A stretch of DNA of 12,220 nt from Gemmatimonadota bacterium (GTDB taxonomy: Bacteria > Latescibacterota > UBA2968 > UBA8231): the NCBI GenBank assembly GCA_009840005.1, contig VXOR01000030.1:1-12220 (forward strand), in the 5' to 3' direction. Each line of letters begins with the position of its first letter. Position 1 is the stretch's first letter. Made by a program: the position numbers and the translations under genes. The notes below the pieces were generated by a model that worked only from the letters and a program-made list of their open reading frames with translations, searched no databases and was not told the DNA's origin. Below are positions 6,840 through 12,220 of the stretch, one piece after another.

Positions 6840-7482
6840 CGTCGCTTTCTTCCTCGGCCTGCTTTTGCAACTCGTCTAGCTCGGAGGCGAGCTGACGGGC
6901 GGCAGTCGGCTGCTGGCCTTCGGCGAGCAGCTCTGCTAATTCCTTGGGCTTGGGCAACTCGCCCAGCCCTCGCAGCCCAAAGTGGACCAAAAATTCTCGG
7001 GTTGTGCCAAAGAGCATGGGCTTGCCAATGCCCTCGGAGCGGCCGGCGAGGCGGACCATGTTGAGTTCCATCAGCGTTTGCAACACGCTGGCCGAGCTAA
7101 CGCCACGGATGTTGTCGACCTCGACGCGGGTTACTGGCTGCTTGAAGGCGACGATGGCGAGGACTTCGAGGCCCGCTGGCGTGAGGCGCACTTGGCGCGA
7201 GGTCTTGTGGTACTTGCGCAGCCAAGGCCCGTGTTTTTGGCGCGAGGCGAGCTGATAGCCGCCGGCCAATTCGACGACTTCGATCCCGTGCCCGGCCGCT
7301 TCGTACTGGGCGTTGAGCGCGTCGATGGCCTCGCGGATATCGCGGCCGTTGTACCCGGCGAGCAGATCAACGAGGCGGCCCGGGGTTACCGGCTCGGTTG
7401 CCGTCAGGAGAATGGCCTCAATGATCGCCCGAGCCTGCCTAGGGTTGACGTCGCGCGAGGCCGCTGTGGGTTCATGGCTCAC
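6826..7482 (-). CDS. scpB: Segregation and condensation protein B
   Basis: ScpB is a dimer of winged-helix domains that binds ScpA and, with SMC, forms the bacterial condensin that organises and segregates chromosomes. The 218-residue product shows the two typical winged-helix units: ARAIIEAILLTATEPVTPGRL near the N terminus, then RQVRLTPAGLEVLAIVAFKQ and VTRVEVDNIRGV. These are followed by the GRSEGIGKPMLFGTTREFL block. The charged C-terminal tail (about 180-218) is variable in the family. The start is a GTG overlapping the scpA stop as GTGA with no clear ribosome-binding site, so translation is probably coupled to scpA. The scpA-scpB pairing is nearly universal. Confidence 0.96.
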   Translation of the reverse strand: MSHEPTAASRDVNPRQARAIIEAILLTATEPVTPGRLVDLLAGYNGRDIREAIDALNAQYEAAGHGIEVVELAGGYQLASRQKHGPWLRKYHKTSRQVRLTPAGLEVLAIVAFKQPVTRVEVDNIRGVSSASVLQTLMELNMVRLAGRSEGIGKPMLFGTTREFLVHFGLRGLGELPKPKELAELLAEGQQPTAARQLASELDELQKQAEEESDDERS

Positions 7483-8288
7483 GGTGCTGCGGTCGGCTTC
7501 GACGACTCGACTGAGCTCGCCGAAGTCCTGAGCTCAGCCGAAGGTTGGGGTGGCGATTGCTCGATCCAGATCTCGTCGAAGGGCCGCGCCTGTTGCACGC
7601 GGACGCGCTGCGTCTTGAGCAGTTCTAGGATCCCGACGAAGGTGGCGATTAGGGCTTGGCGGTCGCGGCCTTGGAGCAGGTCCATGAAGCTGATGCGCGA
7701 GTTGCGCTCGAGCACTGCTAGCAGGTAGTTGATGCACTCGGCGACTGAGACTTCCTCTTCGACGATTTGGTGGACCAAGTTTTCGGGCACGGTGTCGAGT
7801 ACGTGCTTGTACACGGCCAATAGGTCGAAGAGCGATACGGGCCGGAGTTGGGCCGACTCCTCGACGCTGTCGCCCGGACCTTGGCGGCGCAAGTACACGT
7901 CGCGCCGCTCGTCTTTGCGCACGCCTAGCCAGTCGGCGATGTCCTTAAACTGCTGGTACTCTAGGAGGCGGCGGACCAACTCGGCCTGTGGGTCTTCTTC
8001 GCCGTCGCCGTCGAGACCGAGTTCTTCGCGAGGCAGCATCATCTGCGACTTGATTCGCAGCAGAGTGGCAGCCATGAGGATGAAGTCGCTGGCCTGTTCG
8101 ATGTCGAGTTGGTGGATGTGTTGCAAGAAGCCCAAGTACTGAGTGGTGATGTGGGCGATGGGAATGTCGTAGATGTCCAGCTCGTCTTTGCGGATCAGAT
8201 AGAGCAATAGGTCCATTGGACCTTCAAAGACGTCGAGCTTGACTTCGTAGAGAGCCGTTTCTTCCTGTTCGATTGCGTCGCGTTCCAT
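7479..8288 (-). CDS. scpA: Segregation and condensation protein A (kleisin)
   Basis: ScpA is the kleisin that bridges SMC heads and carries ScpB in bacterial condensin. The product, 269 residues from the chosen start, has the family's opening block FEGPMDLLLYLIRKDELDIY at about 21-40. It continues with IPIAHITTQYL and the DFILMAATLLRIKSQMMLP helix, which contact the SMC neck. The C-terminal winged helix includes the SFMDLLQGRDRQALIATFVG region and ends with FDEIWIEQ. A Ser/Pro-rich tail of about 25 residues follows and is unlikely to be structured. The ATG at 8288 lies 13 nt after the HNH stop, with AAGG upstream. The frame also opens at 8351, but that would overlap the HNH gene by 50 nt and add residues unlike the family. 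Confidence 0.95.
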   Translation of the reverse strand: MERDAIEQEETALYEVKLDVFEGPMDLLLYLIRKDELDIYDIPIAHITTQYLGFLQHIHQLDIEQASDFILMAATLLRIKSQMMLPREELGLDGDGEEDPQAELVRRLLEYQQFKDIADWLGVRKDERRDVYLRRQGPGDSVEESAQLRPVSLFDLLAVYKHVLDTVPENLVHQIVEEEVSVAECINYLLAVLERNSRISFMDLLQGRDRQALIATFVGILELLKTQRVRVQQARPFDEIWIEQSPPQPSAELRTSASSVESSKPTAAP

Positions 8289-8301
8289 GAGAGCGCCTGC
8301 C

Positions 8302-8817
8302 TTAGTCGATAAAAAGATACGGTTTCCAGCGCTGATCGTCGATGCCGACAAAATTGCGGATGAAGCTCACGTTATTGGGGCGCTTGGGTTTGCTGCGCAG
8401 CACGAGGCCGACCTGCTCGGGCCGGTGTTCGCCTTTCTTGTTGTTGCACAGGGCGCAGGCGCAGACGAGGTTTTCCCAAGTCCCTTGGCCGCCTTTGGTG
8501 CGCGGCACAATGTGATCAACCGTTAGCGTGCCTTCTTTGCTGCCGCAGTATTGGCATTGGTGATTGTCGCGCTTGAGGATGTTGCGTTTGGAAAGCACGA
8601 CCCGTCGGCGCGGCGCGCGGATGTAACGCCCGAGGCGGACGACGCTGGGCACCGGAAAGTCTTGGGAGACCGAATGAATCACCTCGTTCATTTTTTCAAC
8701 GGCTTCGGCCTTGCCGCGCAAAATCAGCAGCAATGCCCGGCGCACGCTGCATACGCTTAGCGGCTCGTAATTTTGGTTGAGGACCAGTACAGTTCTTTCC
8801 AGCAAGAGTCTATCCAC
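8302..8817 (-). CDS. HNH endonuclease family protein
   Basis: The 171-residue protein has a C-terminal HNH domain with a zinc ribbon. CQYC (C88, C91) pairs with CALC (C121, C124), and the catalytic core is VDHIVPRTKGG (D101, H102) with WENLV (N116) and CNNKK. The first 60 residues (VLVLNQNYEPLSVCSVRRA) match the conserved N-terminal region of a widespread chromosomal HNH family related to McrA. That family's cellular role is not established. It is one of the housekeeping-like HNH proteins rather than a homing enzyme: it lacks intron or intein context. The GTG start at 8817 has no Shine-Dalgarno and follows an AT-rich hairpin. It lies 13 nt before scpA, so it is likely the first gene of the scpAB transcript. 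Substrate unknown. Confidence 0.88.
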   Translation of the reverse strand: MDRLLLERTVLVLNQNYEPLSVCSVRRALLLILRGKAEAVEKMNEVIHSVSQDFPVPSVVRLGRYIRAPRRRVVLSKRNILKRDNHQCQYCGSKEGTLTVDHIVPRTKGGQGTWENLVCACALCNNKKGEHRPEQVGLVLRSKPKRPNNVSFIRNFVGIDDQRWKPYLFID

Positions 8818-8821
8818 GGCT

Positions 8822-8885
8822 AATTAAGTTAGGAATTAGGAATTAAGCGCAATTCCTAATTCTCAATTCTTAATTTTTAATCCTT
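8822..8885. repeat. Degenerate heptamer repeats forming a 12-bp inverted repeat
   Basis: On the plus strand the right side is five tandem 7-mers of the type AATTCYT: AATTCCT, AATTCTC, AATTCTT, AATTTTT, AATCCTT (8851-8885). The left side has the complementary type AATTAGG/AATTAAG (8822-8847). GAATTAGGAATT (8833-8844) and AATTCCTAATTC (8851-8862) are perfect inverted copies around a 6-nt loop. This resembles the short tandem repeat elements seen between genes of some cyanobacteria and other bacteria. In the mRNA a hairpin would form shortly before the HNH GTG. It lacks a T-run on either side, so it is a poor terminator. Confidence 0.8.
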
Positions 8886-8902
8886 ATAGTGAACAAATGC
8901 AA
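8874..8902 (-). promoter_or_regulatory. Weak candidate promoter for the HNH-scpA-scpB cluster
   Basis: On the minus strand TTGCAT (8902-8897) and TAAAAA (8879-8874) are 17 bases apart, like a sigma-70 -35/-10 pair, with the -10 a poor match. A TATAAG also lies between them. The AT-rich gap after gcvH is the natural place for a promoter. AT-rich DNA makes such matches easily, so this is only a candidate. Confidence 0.2.
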
Positions 8903-8904
8903 GG

Positions 8905-9297
8905 TCAGTGGTTGGCGATCAGGCCGGCGTAATCTTGGGCGCTGAGCAAGTCCTCCAAGTCCGCAGCGTCGTCGATGCGAATCTTGAGCAGCCAACCGCC
9001 GCCGTAAGGGTCTTCGTTGATTTGTTCGGCCTCTTCCACGAGGCTGTCGTTGACTTCTAGCACCTCGCCGGAAGCCGGAGCGATCAGGTCGGCGACGGTC
9101 TTAACCGCCTCAAGCGTACCAAAGGCCTCACCTCGTTCGAGGTGCTCGCCCACCTCGGGCAACTCGGCGAATACGATGTCGCCCAACTCGGTTTGCGCGA
9201 AATCCGTAATGCCGATAGTGGCGATGTCGCTTTCTAGCTGAAGCCATTCGTGGCTTTCCGAGTAGGTCAAGTGCTCGGGGATTTGGGTCTGGCTCAT
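8905..9297 (-). CDS. gcvH: Glycine cleavage system H protein
   Basis: GcvH carries the aminomethyl group between the P, T and L proteins of glycine cleavage on a lipoylated lysine, and in some bacteria also feeds lipoate to other enzymes. The 130-residue product has the family fold and the lipoylation site in GTLEAVKTVADL, with lysine K66. Other typical blocks are YSESHEWL, GITDFAQTELGDIVFAELP, PASGEVLEVN and NEDPYGGGWLLKI. Length is normal. The ATG at 9297 has AGAGG six bases upstream and lies 19 nt after accC, so it probably shares that transcript. No gcvP or gcvT is in the window, so whether it works in glycine cleavage or as a lipoyl carrier is open. Confidence 0.96.
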   Translation of the reverse strand: MSQTQIPEHLTYSESHEWLQLESDIATIGITDFAQTELGDIVFAELPEVGEHLERGEAFGTLEAVKTVADLIAPASGEVLEVNDSLVEEAEQINEDPYGGGWLLKIRIDDAADLEDLLSAQDYAGLIANH

Positions 9298-9316
9298 AAT
9301 TGCCTCTTGTGCTTGC

Positions 9317-10663
9317 TTAAGACGACCACTTCGAGTTGGCTACGTAGTTGGTGTCGAATTGCCCGGCGATAAAGTCGGGTTCGGTGAGTAGGGTTCGGTG
9401 AAAGGGCAAGGTGGTGGCCACGCCTTCTATGGTGCATTCGCCTAAGATGCGCCGCATCCGCGCTATGGCACTTTGGCGATCGGAGCCGTAGGCGATGATT
9501 TTGGCCAGCAGGGAATCGTAGTAAGGAGGAATCTCGTAGCCTTGGTAGATGTGGCTGTCGATGCGGACGCCGGGGCCGCCCGGCAGGTGGAGCGCTTCGA
9601 TGATGCCCGAAGAGGGGATGAAGTTGCGCGCGGGATCTTCGGCGTTGATCCGGCATTCAATGGCGTGCCCGGTGAGTTGGATGTCTTCTTGGCTAAAGCG
9701 GAGGGACTCGCCGGCCGCGATGCGAATCTGTTCCCTGACTAAATCGATGCCGGTGACCATCTCAGTAATCGGGTGTTCGACTTGGATGCGGGTATTCATT
9801 TCCATGAAGTAGAAGTTGTGGTCTGCATCGACGAGGAGTTCAATGGTGCCCGCGCTGTAGTAGCCGACCGCGGCTGCGCCAGCGAGGGCGGCCGCGCCGA
9901 GTTGCTGGCGCAAGTCGGGGTCAACTACTGGCGAGGGGCTTTCTTCAAGCAGCTTTTGGTGCCGTCGCTGAATGGAGCACTCGCGCTCGCCGAGATGGAC
10001 GATGTTCCCGTGTTGGTCGCCGAGGACTTGGATTTCGATGTGGCGCGCCTCTTCGATGGAGCGCTCCATGTACACGGCGTCGCTGGTAAAGGCGGTGCGC
10101 GCTTCGCGGCGCGCCATCTGATAGGCTTCCTCCAATTCATCCATCGCGCGAACGACCCGCATCCCGCGCCCACCGCCACCAGCCGAGGCCTTGAGACGCA
10201 GCGGGAAGCCGACTTTTTCCGCCCATTGACGGGCGTCGTCTAGCGAGTGGAGTGCGCCCTCACTGCCCGGCACGACGGGTACGCCGGCCTCCTGCATGGT
10301 GTGGCGAGCGACGGCCTTGTCGCCCATTTTGCGGATGGCTGCGGTCGGCGGGCCGATGAACTGGATGCCGCAATCGGCGCAGATTTCGGAGAAGTCGGCG
10401 TTTTCGGCCAAGGGGCCATAGCCGGGGTGGATCGCGTCGGCGTTGGTCAGTTGGGCGGCGCTGATGATATTGACGACGTTGCGGTAGCTGTCCTTGCCAG
10501 CCGCCGGCCCGATGCAGACGTCCTCGTCGGCAAAAGATACGTGCAAGGAGCGGGTGTCGGCTTGGGAGTGGACGGCCACCGTCGCGATGCCCATTTCCTT
10601 GCAGGCGCGGATGACGCGCAGCGCGATTTCGCCGCGGTCGGCAATGAGGATTTTCTCGAACAC
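9317..10663 (-). CDS. accC: Biotin carboxylase subunit of acetyl-CoA carboxylase
   Basis: AccC uses ATP and bicarbonate to carboxylate the biotin on AccB, the first half-reaction of malonyl-CoA synthesis. The 448-residue product (E. coli 449) has the ATP-grasp layout. Key parts are GDKAVARH with K116, RLKASAGGGGRGM with K158 and the glycine-rich loop 162-165, QRRHQKLLEESP with H235, and FMEMNTRIQVEHPITEM with E288, N290 and R292. The catalytic set is intact. Three positions differ from the common consensus: IADRGEIA instead of ANRGEIA (D9), HPGYGPLAEN instead of GYGFLAEN (P84), and PLRLKAS with arginine at 156. The start is GTG at 10663 with AGAGG overlapping the accB stop, and only 6 nt separate the genes. 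Pyruvate carboxylase is excluded by the absence of further domains. Confidence 0.96.
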   Translation of the reverse strand: MFEKILIADRGEIALRVIRACKEMGIATVAVHSQADTRSLHVSFADEDVCIGPAAGKDSYRNVVNIISAAQLTNADAIHPGYGPLAENADFSEICADCGIQFIGPPTAAIRKMGDKAVARHTMQEAGVPVVPGSEGALHSLDDARQWAEKVGFPLRLKASAGGGGRGMRVVRAMDELEEAYQMARREARTAFTSDAVYMERSIEEARHIEIQVLGDQHGNIVHLGERECSIQRRHQKLLEESPSPVVDPDLRQQLGAAALAGAAAVGYYSAGTIELLVDADHNFYFMEMNTRIQVEHPITEMVTGIDLVREQIRIAAGESLRFSQEDIQLTGHAIECRINAEDPARNFIPSSGIIEALHLPGGPGVRIDSHIYQGYEIPPYYDSLLAKIIAYGSDRQSAIARMRRILGECTIEGVATTLPFHRTLLTEPDFIAGQFDTNYVANSKWSS

Positions 10664-10669
10664 AGCCTC

Positions 10670-11134
10670 TTAGTCGGGGCGAATTTTGAACAGCGCTTGG
10701 TTGTATTCAACGGGCTGGGCGTCGCCGACGAGGATTTCTACTACTTCGCCTTGGACATCCGCGGGAATCTCGTTCATGATCTTCATGGCCTCGATGATGC
10801 AGAGGGTCTGGCCGCTTTCGATGCGATCGCCCTCGCGCACAAAGGGATCGGCTTCGGGCGAGGCGGCTCGGTAAAACGTACCGACCATGGGCGATAGCAC
10901 CTCGTGGAGGCCGTCGTCGGTTTTTTCGGTAGGTGCTGGAGCCGCAGGCTCAGGGGGCGCGGTGGACACAATCGGCGCAACGGGCATGGAGGCAGCGGGG
11001 GCCACAGGGGAGGGCGCACGACTGCGAGTTAAGCGGATGCGCGTGCCGTGCCAGAAGCTGTGTTGGACCTCTATCTCTTCTAGGTCGCTATCGCGAAAAA
11101 GCTCTAGCAGTTTGCGGAGCTTGTCTTCGTTCAC
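10670..11134 (-). CDS. accB: Biotin carboxyl carrier protein of acetyl-CoA carboxylase
   Basis: AccB carries biotin between the biotin carboxylase and the carboxyltransferase. The 154-residue protein has an N-terminal helical region (1-38), a flexible Pro-Ala-rich linker (about 39-70) and a C-terminal biotinyl domain. The biotinylation site is IIEAMKIMNEI with lysine K118. SPMVGTFYRAASPEADPFV (81-99) contains the thumb loop characteristic of the acetyl-CoA carboxylase BCCP rather than other biotin proteins. The start is GTG at 11134, with AGGA about 11 nt upstream and 18 nt after the efp stop. The accB-accC pair, preceded by efp, is a common bacterial order. Confidence 0.96.
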   Translation of the reverse strand: MNEDKLRKLLELFRDSDLEEIEVQHSFWHGTRIRLTRSRAPSPVAPAASMPVAPIVSTAPPEPAAPAPTEKTDDGLHEVLSPMVGTFYRAASPEADPFVREGDRIESGQTLCIIEAMKIMNEIPADVQGEVVEILVGDAQPVEYNQALFKIRPD

Positions 11135-11152
11135 AGGAGGTGTCGTCCTTTC

Positions 11153-11710
11153 TCAAACGCGCTCTACGTATTCGCCCGTGCGGGTATCGACCTTGAGCTG
11201 GTCGCCCTTGTTGATAAAGAGCGGCACTTGCACCACGTAGCCTGTTTCTAGGGTGGCTGACTTGACCGCGCCGGTGGCGGTGTCGCCTTTGATGCCCGGT
11301 TCGGTGTGAGTGACGGCAAGGGAGACGAAGTTGGGTAGCTCGACGGAGACGACCTCCTCACCCGCTATGAGGAGGAAGGCGTTCTCGCTTTCTTTGAGGA
11401 GGTTGCTGGCCGTGCCGACGAGCGCTGCGGGCACCGGGATCTGATCGTAGGTGTCCAAGTCCATGAAGTAGTATACCCCTTGGTCGGAATATAGGTACTG
11501 CATCTGGCGCTTTTCGAGCCGGACTTGCTCGACTTTGTCGCCCGAGCGGAAAGTGCGGTCGAGCACGGCACCGGTCTTGGTGTTTTTGAGTTTGGTGCGC
11601 ACGAAGGCGCTGCCCTTGCCCGGCTTGACATGCTGAAATTCGACGATGGAGAAGAGCTCACCGTCGAGGGACATGGTAAAGCCGTTTCTGAAATCCGTGG
11701 TGTCTGCCAT
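11153..11710 (-). CDS. efp: Translation elongation factor P
   Basis: EF-P enters the ribosomal E site and relieves stalling at consecutive prolines. The 185-residue protein has the three beta-barrel domains expected. The tip loop reads HVKPGKGSAF with lysine K32, equivalent to the beta-lysylated K34 of E. coli EF-P. Other marks are QYLYSDQGVYYFMD in domain 2 and the ending GDTATGAVKSATLETGYVVQ VPLF...VDTRTGEYVERV. A lysine tip fits either an EpmA-type or 5-aminopentanol-type modification or an unmodified form; the enzymes are not in this window. The ATG at 11710 has AGGA six bases upstream. It lies 11 nt after the TPR gene, which itself encodes many prolines. Confidence 0.97.
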   Translation of the reverse strand: MADTTDFRNGFTMSLDGELFSIVEFQHVKPGKGSAFVRTKLKNTKTGAVLDRTFRSGDKVEQVRLEKRQMQYLYSDQGVYYFMDLDTYDQIPVPAALVGTASNLLKESENAFLLIAGEEVVSVELPNFVSLAVTHTEPGIKGDTATGAVKSATLETGYVVQVPLFINKGDQLKVDTRTGEYVERV

Positions 11711-11721
11711 ATCGATCCTGA

Positions 11722-12220
11722 TTAGTGTACGTTACTGCCTTGTTCTAGTGAAGCCAACTTGCTGCGGATGATGGTGTTGTTCGGCTCTTGTTCGAGAAGC
11801 TCGCGATACGTTTCGATCGCCTTCTGGGTCAAGCCCTGCGAGGTGTAGATTTCGGCCAGTGTCATGGTGGCAATGCGCTTGCTTTTCGCTGTGCTTGGCT
11901 CGCTGTCGGCCGGGGTGGGTGGCTCTTCCGGTGCGGGCGCTGGTTCGGCGGCATCCTCCTCTTCGATCTCCTGCAAGAGGCGGAGCAGTTCGCGGTCGTC
12001 GGTGTCGCCGTACAGGTCGTCGCGGTCGTCGTCGGGAGGCTGGTTTGGCGGCAGCGCTTGGTGAGTGGATTCGACCGGGGCCGCGTTAGGGACGGTCGCG
12101 ACCTCTTCGGGTTCGGGTTTGGGTTCAGATTCGACCGGGGCCGCGCTAGGGACGGTCGCGACCTCTTCGGGTTCGGGTTTGGGTTCGGGTTTGGGTTTGG
12201 GTTTGGGTTTGGGTTTGGGT
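11722..12220 (-). CDS. TPR protein with Pro-Lys/Pro-Glu linker, N-terminus outside the window
   Basis: 165 residues of a longer protein are visible, running in from the right edge. It opens with a run of Pro-Lys pairs, then two 20-residue copies of a PKPEPEEVATVP-AAPVES unit. An acidic stretch (PPDDDRDDLYGDTDDRELL) and an EEE-rich, Pro-Ala-rich part follow. A single clear tetratricopeptide-type helix pair ends the protein (TLAEIYTSQGLTQKAIETYR, then ELLEQEPNN). The linker resembles extended rods such as that of TonB, but there is no evidence for membrane anchoring because the N-terminus is missing. A TTG at 11976 could be taken as a start, but the frame is clearly open and protein-like upstream of it. 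TPRs mediate protein contacts; the partner is unknown. The stop lies 11 nt before efp, so they are likely cotranscribed. Confidence 0.8.
   Translation of the reverse strand, partial: PKPKPKPKPKPEPKPEPEEVATVPSAAPVESEPKPEPEEVATVPNAAPVESTHQALPPNQPPDDDRDDLYGDTDDRELLRLLQEIEEEDAAEPAPAPEEPPTPADSEPSTAKSKRIATMTLAEIYTSQGLTQKAIETYRELLEQEPNNTIIRSKLASLEQGSNVH
12069..12180. repeat. Two tandem 60-bp copies inside the TPR gene
   Basis: Positions 12070-12120 and 12130-12180 are identical except for one base (12086 t, 12146 c), at a 60-base spacing. Each copy encodes 20 residues, so the duplication keeps the reading frame. The near identity, including synonymous positions, points to a recent duplication or ongoing homogenisation. 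Confidence 0.9.
12187..12220. repeat. GGGTTT hexamer array, in frame as Pro-Lys codons
   Basis: The last bases are an uninterrupted (GGGTTT)n array on the plus strand, preceded by a GGGTTC-type unit, and it continues to the window edge so its full length is unknown. On the coding (minus) strand it reads CCC AAA, a Pro-Lys repeat. Runs of three G separated by three T can form a G-quadruplex in the plus strand, the template for this gene. Six-base steps would change length without breaking the frame. Confidence 0.9.

Noticed and set aside
8289..8351. Upstream start adding 21 residues to ScpA
   Set aside because: It overlaps the HNH gene by 50 nt; the ATG at 8288 is better placed and gives a family-like N-terminus.
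8822..8885. Possible CRISPR or intrinsic terminator in the AT-rich gap
   Set aside because: The units are 7-mers without spacers, and the hairpin is AT-only in the stem with no T-run, so neither interpretation holds.
11135..11140. Perfect AGGAGG on the plus strand
   Set aside because: No plus-strand gene follows. On the coding strand it reads CCTCCT, which cannot serve as a ribosome-binding site for accB.
12187..12220. Telomere-like GGGTTT array suggesting a linear replicon end
   Set aside because: It is in frame with, and continuous with, a coding Pro-Lys linker; its position at the window edge is only where the window was cut.

Overview
This is a housekeeping stretch of a bacterial chromosome. 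It is GC-rich (about 60-70 % in the samples I counted) apart from the first 120 bases and one AT-rich gap. Every gene I accept lies on the minus strand, so transcription runs from high to low coordinates. Gene content and order (efp-accB-accC; scpA-scpB-rluB-cmk-rpsA; mutS) are those of a free-living bacterium. I cannot assign a phylum from the sequence. A C-terminal clamp-binding motif in MutS, a six-domain S1, a lysine-type EF-P and a MNT/HEPN remnant would fit many Gram-negative or candidate-phylum lineages. At least five genes start with GTG, and short stop/start overlaps are common, as in compact operons.

Layout, in order of transcription. (1) 12220-8905: the C-terminal part of a TPR protein with a Pro-Lys/Pro-Glu linker, then efp, accB, accC and gcvH. 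Gaps are 6-19 nt, so this looks like one operon. It joins translation (EF-P), the first step of fatty-acid synthesis (biotin carboxyl carrier and biotin carboxylase) and the lipoyl carrier of glycine cleavage. (2) 8904-8818: a short AT-rich gap built from degenerate 7-base units that form a 12-bp inverted repeat, possibly carrying a promoter. (3) 8817-5422: an HNH-family protein, scpA, scpB, rluB and cmk, tightly packed with GTGA or 14-nt overlaps. (4) 5336-3543: rpsA, with a short leader containing competing hairpins and a strong intrinsic terminator after its stop. (5) 3455-819: mutS. (6) 672-1: a MNT nucleotidyltransferase, a HEPN partner cut off after 43 codons, and an open frame running off the window edge in more AT-rich DNA. 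This last part is the only accessory-looking region.

The genes mostly serve growth: condensin loading (ScpA/ScpB), ribosome maturation and translation (RluB, S1, EF-P), nucleotide supply (Cmk), lipid precursors (AccB/AccC) and mismatch repair (MutS). I found no rRNA, tRNA, CRISPR array, insertion sequence or replication origin. I see no convincing new biological system. The points most worth checking are the broken MNT/HEPN pair and its junction, the heptamer-repeat hairpin before the HNH gene, the hexamer-repeat Pro-Lys linker at the right edge, and a Shine-Dalgarno held in a hairpin at the rluB/cmk junction.
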